DNA from: Roseovarius sp. W115 | GTDB taxonomy: Bacteria; Pseudomonadota; Alphaproteobacteria; Rhodobacterales; Rhodobacteraceae | Length of the DNA: 64,000 nt | Direction of reading: 5' to 3' | Assembly (NCBI RefSeq): GCF_032842945.2 | Contig: NZ_CP146606.1 | Span: forward strand, 1,864,501-1,928,500 | In this document: piece after piece, positions 9,709 to 20,308 of the stretch | Layout of the letters: each line of letters starts with the position of its first letter | How positions within the stretch are numbered: the first letter of the stretch is position 1 | Translations under genes and position numbers: made by a program | The notes under the pieces: model-generated | Databases searched by the model: none | Told to the model about the DNA's origin: nothing | What the model saw: the letters and a program-made list of their open reading frames with translations, nothing else

Positions 9709-10215
9709 TCAGTTTGTTGAGTGATCTGAATGGTCGCTATGGTCAGAATGATCATGCGACTTGGCCTCGCCATGGCGTTTTTCGACCTTAAAGACGACTT
9801 CCAATTCGCCAGCTTTTTCAAACACCAGCGTGGCAGGAATTTCTTCGCCTTCTTCAAGCGGATCACCATCAAGCCCCATGAACATCACGTGAAGCCCACC
9901 AGGTTCCAAAAGTACGGTGTCCCCTGCAGGGATGTCGATGGCTTCAAGATGGATCATCTTGGCGATGCCATTTTTTTCTTCGGTCGTGTGAAGCATCACG
10001 CGCGGGAAGTCCGCTTTGACTTCGAGCAGCCGGTCGGCGTCTTCATTGTCGTTGGTAATGGCCATGTAACCAGCGCCCGCTTTCGCGGATTTTGATGTTT
10101 CAAATGCCATTGGGTGAATCACTGAGACGCCATTGACTGAATGCTCATGGGCAAGGGTCGGTGAGGTAAAAAATGCTGCCATTGATGCGGCGAGGAGGGT
10201 TTTTTTAAGTGTCAT
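9709..10215 (-). CDS. PCu(A)C copper chaperone with His/Asp-repeat tail
   Basis: 168 residues from ATG 10215. Signal peptide ends near TLA-HEH. Copper-site residues of the PCu(A)C family are visible: M51, H76 in VMLHTTEE, M87, and H109/M111 in GGLHVMFMGL. The C-terminus is a metal-binding-looking tail, SHDHSDHSDHSDHS, encoded by an imperfect 9-nt tandem repeat at about 9716-9755. The family delivers copper to cytochrome oxidase CuA/CuB sites in the periplasm. The DUF2946-like gene upstream on the same strand is a frequent neighbour. Confidence 0.92.
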   Translation of the reverse strand: MTLKKTLLAASMAAFFTSPTLAHEHSVNGVSVIHPMAFETSKSAKAGAGYMAITNDNEDADRLLEVKADFPRVMLHTTEEKNGIAKMIHLEAIDIPAGDTVLLEPGGLHVMFMGLDGDPLEEGEEIPATLVFEKAGELEVVFKVEKRHGEAKSHDHSDHSDHSDHSTN

Positions 10216-10418
10216 ATCAGTCTCCTGATGGGTCTGAGTTTCAGATGCTTTTTGGAAAGTCTTTTCCGCTGTTCTTTGTTTCAAGGCCGGAAACCTGTAC
10301 CAGGATCCGATGAAGCGAATTCACATGTTTTTTTGAAATCAGATTGAAAGTGGCGGCGCGCGCGCCTCTGAGGGAAGGTAAGCTTGGTGCGCTTGCAGGA
10401 CCAGCGCGGTTGGAAGAA

Positions 10419-10709
10419 TCACAAGATACTGGGCATCAGCCACCCAAAATGGGGGGTGTTGGCCGCCAGCTCATGCGCTGTGCTTACGCCAAAATACGGG
10501 CAAGGGTCTGTGTAGAGGCCTTCGTTGTCTTCCAGTGGCAGGCCAGTATCTGTGTCAACATATACGATCTGTCCATTCACGCAGAGCGCGATTTGGCCTT
10601 CCTCGGGCGCGGCCAAAACCAATGGCTGCGCAACAACGCGCAGGGCCAGAAACCAAACAACCACGAAGGTCAGAATGATCTGTCCGATTGATTTTGTCTG
10701 GTATCTCAC
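10419..10709 (-). CDS. small DUF2946-like membrane/periplasmic protein
   Basis: 96 residues. One N-terminal hydrophobic segment (IILTFVVVWFLALRVVA) is followed by IALCVNGQIVYVD and DPCPYFGVSTA, two Cys-containing stretches resembling DUF2946. Function is unknown; the family often sits with copper transport genes, which matches the PCu(A)C gene about 200 bp downstream on the same strand. The gap 10216-10418 between them shows no recognisable gene. Confidence 0.65.
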   Translation of the reverse strand: MRYQTKSIGQIILTFVVVWFLALRVVAQPLVLAAPEEGQIALCVNGQIVYVDTDTGLPLEDNEGLYTDPCPYFGVSTAHELAANTPHFGWLMPSIL

Positions 10710-10785
10710 CGCGACTCCTTTATTCGAACGCTTTCAGCCTGAGAGCTTTTGTCGGATTTGTCAGCAGGCCTTAATGCCGCATGGC

Positions 10786-11652
10786 CTACGAGCTGACCCT
10801 TTGCCGCCAAAGGGTAAAGAGACCGGCGGCAACGATCAGCGCAGCGCCAATGGCTACGTTGGTCCGGATTGTCTCAGCAAATATGCTGACTCCGATAATG
10901 CTAGCGAAGACAAGCTGCAGGTAAGCAAAAGGCTGTACCGCGCTGGCCTCGGCCACTTCATAGCATTTGATGAGTGTGTAGTGTCCCGCGGCTCCGGTGA
11001 TGCAAAGTGCGCCCATCCAAATCCAATCATTGGAGCTCATGGGTTCCCAGAACCAGATGCCGATGCAGGACATTGCGATGGCGCCCATAGTGCCAGTCCA
11101 GAAAAAACTAGTTGCGGCGCTGTCCTTGCGGGCAACGAAGCGCGTCAACAATCCGTAAAGCGCAAACATCAGGGCAGAGACGACTGCGATGGTGGCTTCG
11201 GGGCGGAAGACGCCAAACCCGGGCTCCAGGATGATCAGCACACCGACAAATCCCACACCAATGGCGGCCCACCGCCGCCAACCGACCTTTTCGCCAAGCA
11301 CAGGCCCGGATAGGGCGGCGATCAGGAGAGGATAGCATGCGAAGACCGCGTGACTCTCGACCAATCCCAAATAGGTGAAAGCTGCAACCATGACGCATAT
11401 CTCAGCCGCCAGAAGAATACCCCGAAAGGCTTGCACCACTGGTTGTTCCGTCCGCGCCGCGGCACGCAAACCGCCCGCTTTGCGGCTGGCGACAGTCATC
11501 ACGAAGGCGGCGAAGAACCAATAACGGATCATCACCACCATAAGTACATTGTACTCGCGTGCGAGATGTTGAGATATTCCGTCCTGTACGGCAAAAATGA
11601 AGGTTGTGGTGACCATCATCAGAATGCCAAGGCGGGTGTTTTGTTCTGCCAT
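10786..11652 (-). CDS. EamA/DMT-superfamily transporter
   Basis: 288 residues with ten hydrophobic segments arranged as two EamA repeats (first: LGILMMVTTTFIFAVQDGIS; second: WTGTMGAIAMSCIGIWFW and following). GEKVGWRRWAAIGVGFVGVLI is the hallmark end of repeat one. It is an inner-membrane exporter of metabolites or amino acids; substrate unknown. It starts two bases after the mnmD stop on the same strand, so it is likely co-transcribed with mnmD. Confidence 0.9.
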   Translation of the reverse strand: MAEQNTRLGILMMVTTTFIFAVQDGISQHLAREYNVLMVVMIRYWFFAAFVMTVASRKAGGLRAAARTEQPVVQAFRGILLAAEICVMVAAFTYLGLVESHAVFACYPLLIAALSGPVLGEKVGWRRWAAIGVGFVGVLIILEPGFGVFRPEATIAVVSALMFALYGLLTRFVARKDSAATSFFWTGTMGAIAMSCIGIWFWEPMSSNDWIWMGALCITGAAGHYTLIKCYEVAEASAVQPFAYLQLVFASIIGVSIFAETIRTNVAIGAALIVAAGLFTLWRQRVSS

Positions 11653-11654
11653 GT

Positions 11655-12320
11655 TCAGATCCTGACGGCACGCGTCATGTGGCGTTTACGACCAAAGCCG
11701 GGGGAGCGCGTGACGTCGAAACCCGCCGCTTCCAAGGCTCGGCGCACATGTCCGGCGGCAGTGTATGTGGCCGCGGTGCCACCTGCGGCAGTGTGGTTCC
11801 CAACAGAAGAGATCAAAGCATCCCCCCACAATTCAGGATTTTTGGCTGGCGAAAATCCATCGAGATACCAGGCATCCGCGATGCCATCCCAGTTTTCTAG
11901 TGTTTGGCGAGCGTCCCCTGTGATCATTTGGAAGTGCAGACCGGGCAGGGTAAATGCTGTCTTCTCCCAATGTGGCACAAGTTCTTGGGCTATATCGCGC
12001 AGTTCCGGAAAGGCAGACTGCGCCCGGACCATTTCGTCTCGCGATAAGGGATAGGCCTCAAATGTTGTGTAAAACAACGTGCCCTTTGTGCCCGATGCGC
12101 GCCAGGCATCTATTGTGGCCAAAAGATTAAGGCCCGTGCCAAAGCCCAGTTCTGCCACGTGAAACCCATCGCAGAAACGCTCTGGCAGCGCGTTGCCCGC
12201 CAAAAACACATGCTGTGTCTCCGCCAGCCCGTTGTCGAGGCTGTAATAGGGATCATCGAATCTTGCGGAAATCGGTAGGTCCCCATCCCGCCACTCAAGA
12301 TCTGATTGCTGGTCCTGCAT
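11655..12320 (-). CDS. mnmD: tRNA 5-methylaminomethyl-2-thiouridine methyltransferase
   Basis: 221 residues. The SAM-binding motif is ELGFGTGLNLLATIDAW; the catalytic-region motif is DAWYLDGFSPAKNPELW; the tail GFGRKRHMTRAVR is typical. It methylates nm5s2U to mnm5s2U at wobble position 34 of tRNA. In E. coli this is one half of bifunctional MnmC; here it is a stand-alone MnmD, with the oxidoreductase half as the divergent neighbour 63 bp away. Confidence 0.94.
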   Translation of the reverse strand: MQDQQSDLEWRDGDLPISARFDDPYYSLDNGLAETQHVFLAGNALPERFCDGFHVAELGFGTGLNLLATIDAWRASGTKGTLFYTTFEAYPLSRDEMVRAQSAFPELRDIAQELVPHWEKTAFTLPGLHFQMITGDARQTLENWDGIADAWYLDGFSPAKNPELWGDALISSVGNHTAAGGTAATYTAAGHVRRALEAAGFDVTRSPGFGRKRHMTRAVRI

Positions 12321-12383
12321 TGCGGGTTGAGCTACCTGTCGTTTCGAACAGAACGACCATGCCGCCGCCTTTGGGAAATGACA

Positions 12384-13439
12384 ATGCCAGACGTGACCAT
12401 CTTTGGTGCCGGAATCTTCGGCCTTTCGGTTGCCTGGGCTTGTCGACAGAAAGGAGCTTCCGTTCAGGTCATTGATCCAAATGGGCCCGGCTCAGGGGCG
12501 TCAGGCGGACTCGTCGGCGCGTTGGCCCCGCATGTGCCTGAAAACTGGAATGAGAAGAAGGCATTCCAACTCGACAGCCTTCTGATGGCTGAGGAGTTTT
12601 GGAGCGAAATTGAAACTCTGTCTGGTCACTCGTCGGGGTATGCGCGAAGCGGTCGTGTGCAACCGATCAATGATGAGCGAACACTGGATTTGGCGCGCGC
12701 ACGGGAAGTCTCAGCAAATGAGCTATGGGGCGAACATGCGACCTGGCAGGTCGTGGGCAAGGATGATGTGCCACTCGCGCCTCGTTCTAAGACTGGGTTC
12801 TACATCTACGATAGCTTGTCCGCCTCGTTGCATCCGCGTCACGCGTGCTACGCCTCAACAGAGGCACTCAAGAAGCAAGGCGTTAGCGTCGTTGCAGACA
12901 GCAAAGCGAAGGGTCAGGTCATCCATGCCACTGGAGCGCGCGGCTTGACAGAACTATCGAATGGAATCGGTTTCACCGTGGGAAACGGGGTCAAAGGTCA
13001 GGCTGCTCTTTTGGATTTTGCAGCAAGTGGAGCGCCACAGGTTTTTGCAGACAGCTTGCATGTGATTTTTCACAAAGACGGAACGACTGCAGTCGGCTCA
13101 ACTTCGGAAAGAGAGTTCACGGACGCCCACTCTACAGATGAGCAGTTGGATGAGATCGTTTCGCGTGCGCGATATGCCGTGCCTTCACTTTCTGATGCGC
13201 CTGTCATCGCACGCTGGGCAGGCCTAAGGCCTCGTGCGAAGTCGCGGGCGCCGATGCTGGGGGTGCATCCGCTTCATCCAGATCAATATATCGCAAATGG
13301 CGGTTTCAAGATCGGTTTCGGCATGGCCCCGAAGGTGGGGCAGGTGATGGCTGATCTTGTGCTTGATGGGAAAGATACAATCCCGCAAGAATTTAAGCCC
13401 GAAGCGTCACTTCCCAAAGGACGGAACGCGCAAGACTAG
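12384..13439 (+). CDS. MnmC-like FAD-dependent oxidoreductase
   Basis: 351 residues from ATG 12384 (GGGAA six bases upstream; the ATG at 12378 has too little room). The dinucleotide-binding motif is IFGAGIFGLSVAWACRQKG, then SGGLVGALAPHVPENW; it is a DAO-fold enzyme with C-terminal IARWAGLRPRAKSRAP and NGGFKIGFGMAP. Its divergent partner is mnmD, so the natural reading is the FAD half of MnmC, which converts cmnm5s2U to nm5s2U. Sequence alone cannot exclude another DAO-family amino-acid oxidase. Confidence 0.8.
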   Translation: MPDVTIFGAGIFGLSVAWACRQKGASVQVIDPNGPGSGASGGLVGALAPHVPENWNEKKAFQLDSLLMAEEFWSEIETLSGHSSGYARSGRVQPINDERTLDLARAREVSANELWGEHATWQVVGKDDVPLAPRSKTGFYIYDSLSASLHPRHACYASTEALKKQGVSVVADSKAKGQVIHATGARGLTELSNGIGFTVGNGVKGQAALLDFAASGAPQVFADSLHVIFHKDGTTAVGSTSEREFTDAHSTDEQLDEIVSRARYAVPSLSDAPVIARWAGLRPRAKSRAPMLGVHPLHPDQYIANGGFKIGFGMAPKVGQVMADLVLDGKDTIPQEFKPEASLPKGRNAQD

Positions 13440-13442
13440 TGT

Positions 13443-14234
13443 TTAGAGGGCTTGCGCTTGCATGCACTGCCGCCCGTCCGGTCCGCGCACCCAGCAGGTA
13501 CCACCTTCTCGCCAGCACAGCATTGCGTCTTCGTGGTGCATCAAAGGACTTGTGGCGCGAAAGGCAAACGATGTGAGCCGTCCTAGTTTGCGTTCGGCCA
13601 AAAGCATCAGCATTTGCGCCAAAAGAGGACCGTGCACGACCAGACCAGTATAACCTTCGATCTCCTTGGCGTAAGTTTCGTCGTAGTGTATCCGGTGCCC
13701 GTTGAAGGTCAGCGCGGAATAACGAAACAGCATTGTGCTGTTTGCCGAAAAGGTTTCCGAGTGGGTTTCGTCAATCTGTGCTACTGGCGGCACAGGTTTC
13801 GACCCAGACCCTTCGTCTTCGCGATACACCAGGTCCTGATGTTCGATGACGGCACATTCGCCCTCTTGCCAAATCTCATGACGCACTTTGACAAAGGCCA
13901 GCGGTCCGCTGCGTCCTTGCTTGTGCTCTGCTTTTGCAATCGAGCTGCGCCTTTCGGCGAGGTTTCCGAGGATGAGTGGTCGTTTGCACTCCAATTGACC
14001 ACCGGCCCACATCCGACGCGGCAATCCCATATCCGGAACCAGCCCTCCCAATTTTGGATGACCATCGCGACCGAGATCTTCGGGTGGCTTTGGATCCCAG
14101 AAGTAAATTTGGTGGAAGAAGGGCGGAAGACTATCACCACTATTCAGATTGGGAGAACTGCCAAGTGTTGCTTGCAATGCCCGCGCGCGTGCGGTGTCCA
14201 TAACGTCCTGAACGGATTGCGTCTCTATTCTCAT
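13443..14234 (-). CDS. HTD2-type hotdog hydratase (mesaconyl-C4-CoA hydratase-like)
   Basis: 263 residues. An N-terminal degenerate hotdog half carries PRRMWAGG, and the C-terminal half has the hydratase signature [20 protein letters not shown] followed by [12 protein letters not shown]. This layout matches the HTD2 / FAS1-like dehydratase group, including mesaconyl-C4-CoA and itaconyl-CoA hydratases. It probably hydrates an enoyl-CoA in dicarboxylic-acid metabolism. Exact substrate not determinable; no citramalyl-CoA lyase gene is adjacent. Convergent with the oxidoreductase, divergent from a VOC gene. Confidence 0.78.
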   Translation of the reverse strand: MRIETQSVQDVMDTARARALQATLGSSPNLNSGDSLPPFFHQIYFWDPKPPEDLGRDGHPKLGGLVPDMGLPRRMWAGGQLECKRPLILGNLAERRSSIAKAEHKQGRSGPLAFVKVRHEIWQEGECAVIEHQDLVYREDEGSGSKPVPPVAQIDETHSETFSANSTMLFRYSALTFNGHRIHYDETYAKEIEGYTGLVVHGPLLAQMLMLLAERKLGRLTSFAFRATSPLMHHEDAMLCWREGGTCWVRGPDGRQCMQAQAL

Positions 14235-14276
14235 GCTGTCAGGTTAGGGCGCACTCAGAGCCGGAGCAATCTTGAA

Positions 14277-14678
14277 ATGCCACTGCAAATTCAATCTCTT
14301 GATCATATTGTGTTGACGGTCAAAGGCATCAACACAACCGTCGAGTTTTACCAAGCTTTGGGCATGTCGGTGCAGCGATTTCAACCAGCGGATGGGACGG
14401 AGCGGACGGCGCTCTCATTTGGGTCGCAAAAGATCAACTTGCATCAGGCAGGGGCGGAATTTGAGCCGAAAGCTGCTGCGCCGCTACCGGGGTCCGCGGA
14501 TTTGTGTTTTCTGACGCAGACGCCTTTGGATGAATGTGCTGCGCATCTCCAGGCATGCTCAATTGAGATCATTGAAGGGCCGGTTCCGCGTACTGGTGCA
14601 ACTGGACCACTTAAGTCGATCTACACCCGCGATCCCGACGGAAATCTGATTGAGATTGCGAACCAAACCGAGTTTTGA
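14277..14678 (+). CDS. VOC-family (glyoxalase-like) protein
   Basis: 133 residues: one pair of VOC beta-alpha-beta-beta-beta modules. [19 protein letters not shown] at the N-terminus carries the first metal-ligand His, and [17 protein letters not shown] the terminal Glu. Metalloenzymes of this fold include glyoxalase I, dioxygenases and resistance proteins; the specific reaction is unknown. It starts 43 bp from the divergent hotdog hydratase gene and ends six bases before the convergent FMN reductase. Confidence 0.85.
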   Translation: MPLQIQSLDHIVLTVKGINTTVEFYQALGMSVQRFQPADGTERTALSFGSQKINLHQAGAEFEPKAAAPLPGSADLCFLTQTPLDECAAHLQACSIEIIEGPVPRTGATGPLKSIYTRDPDGNLIEIANQTEF

Positions 14679-14684
14679 AGGGTG

Positions 14685-15224
14685 CTAAGCGATGGTCTCC
14701 CGCAGCGCTTCCATGCGTTCGTGTACCAGCTTCTGATAGGTTTCGGATGTAAGTCGACCATTCTCATCAAACTGATTTGACGCATCGGCCACCATGATGG
14801 CTGGGCCAAAGACAAAGTGCACCTGAAACTGGGACAGACAGCTCAACGTCATGAAGAGCGCGGTTTCTCCGCCTGTGCGCCCTGCGGCAGCCGACATCAC
14901 GACTGTGGGTTTGTGGCGAAGAGCAGGCATATCGATGCGGCTGAGCCAATCCAGAGCGTTCTTCAAAGCACCGCTGATACCCTTGTTGTATTCAGGACTG
15001 CCGATCAGCAGCGCATCCGCTTTTCGAATTTGTTCTGCAAACCTATGCACAGATTTCGGGGCGCCATCGGCGTCTTCGTCATCCCCATTGTAGATAGGAA
15101 AAGTGATGTCCGCTTCGGTGACGTCCGCTGGACCAAACGATTGTGCGGCCTCGCGCAAAAGCGCGCGATTGTAGGATGCCTTGCGGAGTGATCCCGAAAT
15201 CAAAAGCAGGTTTGGTTCAGACAT
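14685..15224 (-). CDS. NADPH-dependent FMN reductase
   Basis: 179 residues from ATG 15224. LLISGSLRKASYNRALLREA is the FMN phosphate loop and GSPEYNKGISGALKNALDWLS the second flavin-contact segment of the NADPH-dependent FMN reductase family (ChrR/SsuE-like fold). It reduces FMN or quinones in the cytosol. An upstream in-frame ATG at 15269 is less likely. A terminator at 15317-15343 separates it from the upstream LysR gene on the same strand. Confidence 0.88.
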   Translation of the reverse strand: MSEPNLLLISGSLRKASYNRALLREAAQSFGPADVTEADITFPIYNGDDEDADGAPKSVHRFAEQIRKADALLIGSPEYNKGISGALKNALDWLSRIDMPALRHKPTVVMSAAAGRTGGETALFMTLSCLSQFQVHFVFGPAIMVADASNQFDENGRLTSETYQKLVHERMEALRETIA

Positions 15225-15316
15225 ACGGCCCTCGTTCTTTGGTGCGGATTTTACGGTAAATTGAGGCATGGACTTAAAACGACAAGAAAATTCGGTTTGT
15301 ATTTTGGATTCTGCAC

Positions 15317-15343
15317 AAAAAAACGCCCTGCCAAAGCAGGGCG
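15317..15343 (-). terminator. intrinsic terminator of the LysR gene at 15371-16276
   Basis: A perfect 8-bp stem CGCCCTGC / GCAGGGCG (15324-15331 with 15336-15343) closes a CAAA loop. On the minus strand it is followed by seven T residues (A run 15317-15323). This is a textbook intrinsic terminator 28 bp past the LysR stop codon. Confidence 0.9.
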
Positions 15344-15370
15344 CATTTCAATTTGTGCATGCTTAAAAAG

Positions 15371-16276
15371 TTACCAGTCCGTTGGGCCTTTTTCAGCAAA
15401 GACATTTACGAGAAAATCAATAAACGCCCGCACCTTGGGCTGTGTGAAACGCCCCGGGGGATAAACCGCGTAGATACCTTGGGTTTCAACCGGCAGGTCC
15501 GGGATCACGTCAACAACATGACCGTCTTTCAGGGCGCTGGAATACAGGAAACTTGGTAGGTAAGCGATGCCCAGACCCGAGATTGCCGCATTCAGCAGCG
15601 ACTGTCCGTCGTTTACCGACAGACCACCAGCGGTGCGCACTTGGCGCTTTTCACCCGATGGCGCGGTCAACTTCCAGACAGAACCGTTGGATTGGTTGGA
15701 ATAATGCAGCAGCTTATGTTCGTTAAGATCGTCGATTTTGGCTGGCCGACCGTGTTTGTCAAGGTAAGCCGGGCTTGCGATCATGCGCTTGGTGGTTTCG
15801 GTCAGCTTGCGCGCGCGCAATGTACTGTCTTCGAGTTCCCCAATTCGGATGGCCATATCAAAGCCCTCAGAAATCAGCTCAACATAGCGGTTGTTGAGAA
15901 CCATGTTGACCGTGATGTCCGGGTAGTCGTCTAAAAATTGACCCAAAACAGGGCTCAAGTGATTGACGCCAAAATCGGTTGCAACGGAGATGCGCAAGAG
16001 CCCGGATGGGTCTGATTGCATTGAACTGACAAGTGCGTCTGCTTCACCTGCATCGTTCAGAACACGCAAAGCACGGTCATAATATGCCAAACCAATTTCG
16101 GTCGGGCTGACTCGGCGCGTGGTCCGATTCAGAAGGCGGGCACCGAGACGCGCCTCGAGCGAAGAGACGTGTTTCGACACGGCAGACTTGGAGATGCCCA
16201 TCTTTCGCGCGGCGTCCGTGAATCCCCCTTGATCCACAACCGTTGCGAAGGCCTCCATTTCGGTAAGGCGATCCAT
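15371..16276 (-). CDS. LysR-family transcriptional regulator
   Basis: 301 residues from ATG 16276 (GAGGTATC upstream). The N-terminal helix-turn-helix reads MEAFATVVDQGGFTDAARKM then GISKSAVSKHVSSLEARLGA; the C-terminal part is a periplasmic-binding-protein-like effector domain (GLLRISVATDFGVNHLSP, AISGLGIAYLPSFL). It belongs to the CrgA/DmlR-like branch. Target unknown: neighbours are an FMN reductase downstream and the anti-sigma gene upstream on the same strand. Confidence 0.93.
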   Translation of the reverse strand: MDRLTEMEAFATVVDQGGFTDAARKMGISKSAVSKHVSSLEARLGARLLNRTTRRVSPTEIGLAYYDRALRVLNDAGEADALVSSMQSDPSGLLRISVATDFGVNHLSPVLGQFLDDYPDITVNMVLNNRYVELISEGFDMAIRIGELEDSTLRARKLTETTKRMIASPAYLDKHGRPAKIDDLNEHKLLHYSNQSNGSVWKLTAPSGEKRQVRTAGGLSVNDGQSLLNAAISGLGIAYLPSFLYSSALKDGHVVDVIPDLPVETQGIYAVYPPGRFTQPKVRAFIDFLVNVFAEKGPTDW

Positions 16277-16405
16277 ACTCGATACCTCTGTGAAGTCTTT
16301 TGATCTGAACCGTGTATCGCTTCTAATTCGGGCACAACTGCGGCACCCACTCGACAATATCTGGGTTTGTCTGAGGCTATTCAGGATCAAACCCAGTAAA
16401 GGTTT

Positions 16406-17155
16406 TCAGGCGTTTTCAGCCTTGAATGCGTCTCGAAAGGCAGCCGCCGCATCCTCAAGGCCGGTCTCATCCCCCGGCCCAACCAGCAGAATTCCGAATC
16501 CATCTTGAGTCCAGCTATATGTGTCCAGCCCATGCAATTCGGCGAATTCTATCCTATCGGTTGTTTGGTTGCCCGTTTCCACAATGCAAAGGGCAACCGG
16601 CCCCATGTCTGTCGTTAAAAACGTAAGTTGAGCCAGCGGGCGACCTTTGAACCCGAGTTCCTGTGCGCGCACAAAATCAAGGCCTTCGATCTCAGGCAAA
16701 GTCGCAACATTAAAGCCAAGCTTGCTGGACAGACGCACGAGGCTCGCGTTTTGTTCTGTTTGCGAAACGTTGCTCAAAGACAGGGTCTCGGTGACATAAA
16801 GCGACTGGTAATTGGCCACCACATCCTTCCAATCCGAACCAGCAGAAGATGGAAAAGAAGATGTCAGCCCCCAAGTCAAAAGTGCGCCCGCCGCCATTGA
16901 AGCCACTGCAACACGCAGGTTCCGTGATGGCTCGCGTGAAGGAATGTCCATTTCCGGCGGTGCTGGTGCCAAAGACAACATACTATCCATGGCCGCTTTG
17001 TAATTGACGCTGGCCTGAACCATGCGATCGTGACGTTGACGCAGGTTCGCATCTGACTTCAATGCGGCTTTGATGCGCCCGGACAGCTCTTTTCCCGCTT
17101 CCTTGTCAATAAAGCGAGTCAGATCGTCATCTGAGAAATCTGACTTCTGCGTCAT
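16406..17155 (-). CDS. anti-sigma factor, membrane-anchored
   Basis: 249 residues. The N-terminal cytoplasmic part (FSDDDLTRFIDKEAGKEL, then a charged helix) resembles the sigma-binding region of FecR/ChrR-like anti-sigma factors but lacks the HxxxCxxC zinc motif. One transmembrane helix (VAVASMAAGALLTWGLT) lies near residues 82-98, leaving a periplasmic sensor domain of about 150 residues. Its ATG overlaps the sigma gene stop by four bases, so the two are translationally coupled as expected for a sigma/anti-sigma pair. Confidence 0.85.
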   Translation of the reverse strand: MTQKSDFSDDDLTRFIDKEAGKELSGRIKAALKSDANLRQRHDRMVQASVNYKAAMDSMLSLAPAPPEMDIPSREPSRNLRVAVASMAAGALLTWGLTSSFPSSAGSDWKDVVANYQSLYVTETLSLSNVSQTEQNASLVRLSSKLGFNVATLPEIEGLDFVRAQELGFKGRPLAQLTFLTTDMGPVALCIVETGNQTTDRIEFAELHGLDTYSWTQDGFGILLVGPGDETGLEDAAAAFRDAFKAENA

Positions 17156-17679
17156 GCGTCGGTTCCTGTGGCGGCTTCCATTTGTGTCGCAAGCGTTTTT
17201 CGCGCGGCTGATATTCTGCTCATCACTGTTCCAGGCGGAATGTCCAGCATATCCGCCGTTTCAGCATAAGTATAACCTTCCACGAACACCAAAAGCGCTG
17301 TGACTCTTTGGGCTTCGGGCAGGGCATTCATCTTCTGAAACACTTCACGCGCCATAATATTCGTTTCGGTGGACGGAATTTCTGCGGGGTGCTGGTCATC
17401 TGCATTGGCAGAGAAGGATTCTGTTTGCCGGATCGCATCGCGCCGCAATTCGTTCAGCCAAAGCCGCCGGGCCATGACAAAAAGCCAGCGGTCCAGATGC
17501 GTGCCGGGTGTGAATTGATCCGCCTTTTCCAAAGCACGCAGACAGGTCATCTGCGCCAGATCATCTCCTAGCGCTCTCTGCCCGGTCAATGCCACACAAA
17601 ACCGCCAGAGCCGGTCAAAGCATGCTGGAATGCCGTCACGAACCGCCTGGTGCGGATCTTTTTTGCCCCAGAGGCGAAT
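17152..17679 (-). CDS. ECF RNA polymerase sigma factor, apparent ATT start
   Basis: 175 residues if translation starts at ATT (17679-17677), which sits 8 nt after a perfect AAGGAG (17693-17688). The protein then begins I/M-RLWGKKDPHQAVRDGIP and continues into region 2 (LTGQRALGDDLAQMTCLRAL, FVMARRLWLNELRRD) and region 4 (YTYAETADMLDIPPGTVMSR). No ATG, GTG or TTG lies in frame between the upstream stop at 17694-17692 and a GTG at 17595; starting at that GTG would cut into region 2 and leave only 147 residues. An out-of-frame ATG (17687) directly abuts the SD. Partner anti-sigma is downstream. Confidence 0.85.
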   Translation of the reverse strand: MRLWGKKDPHQAVRDGIPACFDRLWRFCVALTGQRALGDDLAQMTCLRALEKADQFTPGTHLDRWLFVMARRLWLNELRRDAIRQTESFSANADDQHPAEIPSTETNIMAREVFQKMNALPEAQRVTALLVFVEGYTYAETADMLDIPPGTVMSRISAARKTLATQMEAATGTDA

Positions 17680-17694
17680 AGAACCATCTCCTTA
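17677..17694 (-). promoter_or_regulatory. Shine-Dalgarno and ATT initiation site of the ECF sigma gene
   Basis: TAAGGAG followed by ATGGTTCT and then ATT: consensus SD with 8-nt spacing to ATT. The TAA of the SD is an in-frame stop, which bounds how far upstream the sigma gene can begin. Confidence 0.65.
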
Positions 17695-17755
17695 GGTGTT
17701 ACCGAAGTATTGCGAGTGAAGCGCAAAGAACTGAAGCAGACAAGGGAGGACTCCT

Positions 17756-18196
17756 ATGAAACTCATCACGAAAGCAGCAGCAATTGTTGCACTCACGGCC
17801 TCAATGGTGCTGGCGGAACGCACAGCAGCGCCCGAAGGTGCGGAAGTGTATTTCATCGATCTTGACGACGGTGCGACAGTCTCTTCGCCTGTCAAAATCA
17901 AATTTGGGCTGTCCGGCATGGGCGTGGCACCAGCCGGTACTGAAAAGGAAAACACCGGGCATCACCACATCTTGCTGAACCGACCGCCTCTTGGTGAGGG
18001 TCCAGACGGAGCCGAAGAGTTGGAATACGGATTGCCCGCGGACGAAAACCACATCCACTTTGGCGGTGGACAAACCGAGGTGTCTCTCGACCTGCCTGCT
18101 GGAACGCACACGTTGCAGCTTGTTCTGGGCGATCTGAACCACGTTCCACATGATCCGCCGATCACAACAGACGTGATTTCAATCACCGTGGAATAA
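17756..18196 (+). CDS. DUF4399 periplasmic protein
   Basis: 146 residues. A signal peptide (ITKAAAIVALTASMVLA) is followed by a DUF4399 beta domain with VYFIDLDDGATVSSPVKIKF, GLSGMGVAPAGTEKENTGHHHIL and GTHTLQLVLGDLNHVPH. The His-rich blocks suggest metal binding but no function is established. A strong AGGGAGG precedes the ATG. It is divergent from the ECF sigma operon with 76 bp between, so it is a reasonable candidate member of that regulon. Convergent with fadH. Confidence 0.87.
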   Translation: MKLITKAAAIVALTASMVLAERTAAPEGAEVYFIDLDDGATVSSPVKIKFGLSGMGVAPAGTEKENTGHHHILLNRPPLGEGPDGAEELEYGLPADENHIHFGGGQTEVSLDLPAGTHTLQLVLGDLNHVPHDPPITTDVISITVE

Positions 18197-18199
18197 ATT

Positions 18200-20245
<2,046 letters not shown>

Positions 20246-20308
20246 TTACGTGCACCATGATTGGGTAAAGCAAACTTGTCACGTCAGACGCTGCGTAAAG
20301 ACATCAAG

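Noticed and set aside
15324..15350. The 15.3-kb hairpin as a plus-strand terminator
   Set aside because: On the plus strand the stem is followed by a broken CATTTCAATTT rather than a T run, and no plus-strand gene ends there.
17593..17595. GTG at 17595 as the start of the ECF sigma factor
   Set aside because: It lies inside region 2 and has no good Shine-Dalgarno, while clearly family-like sequence continues upstream in frame.
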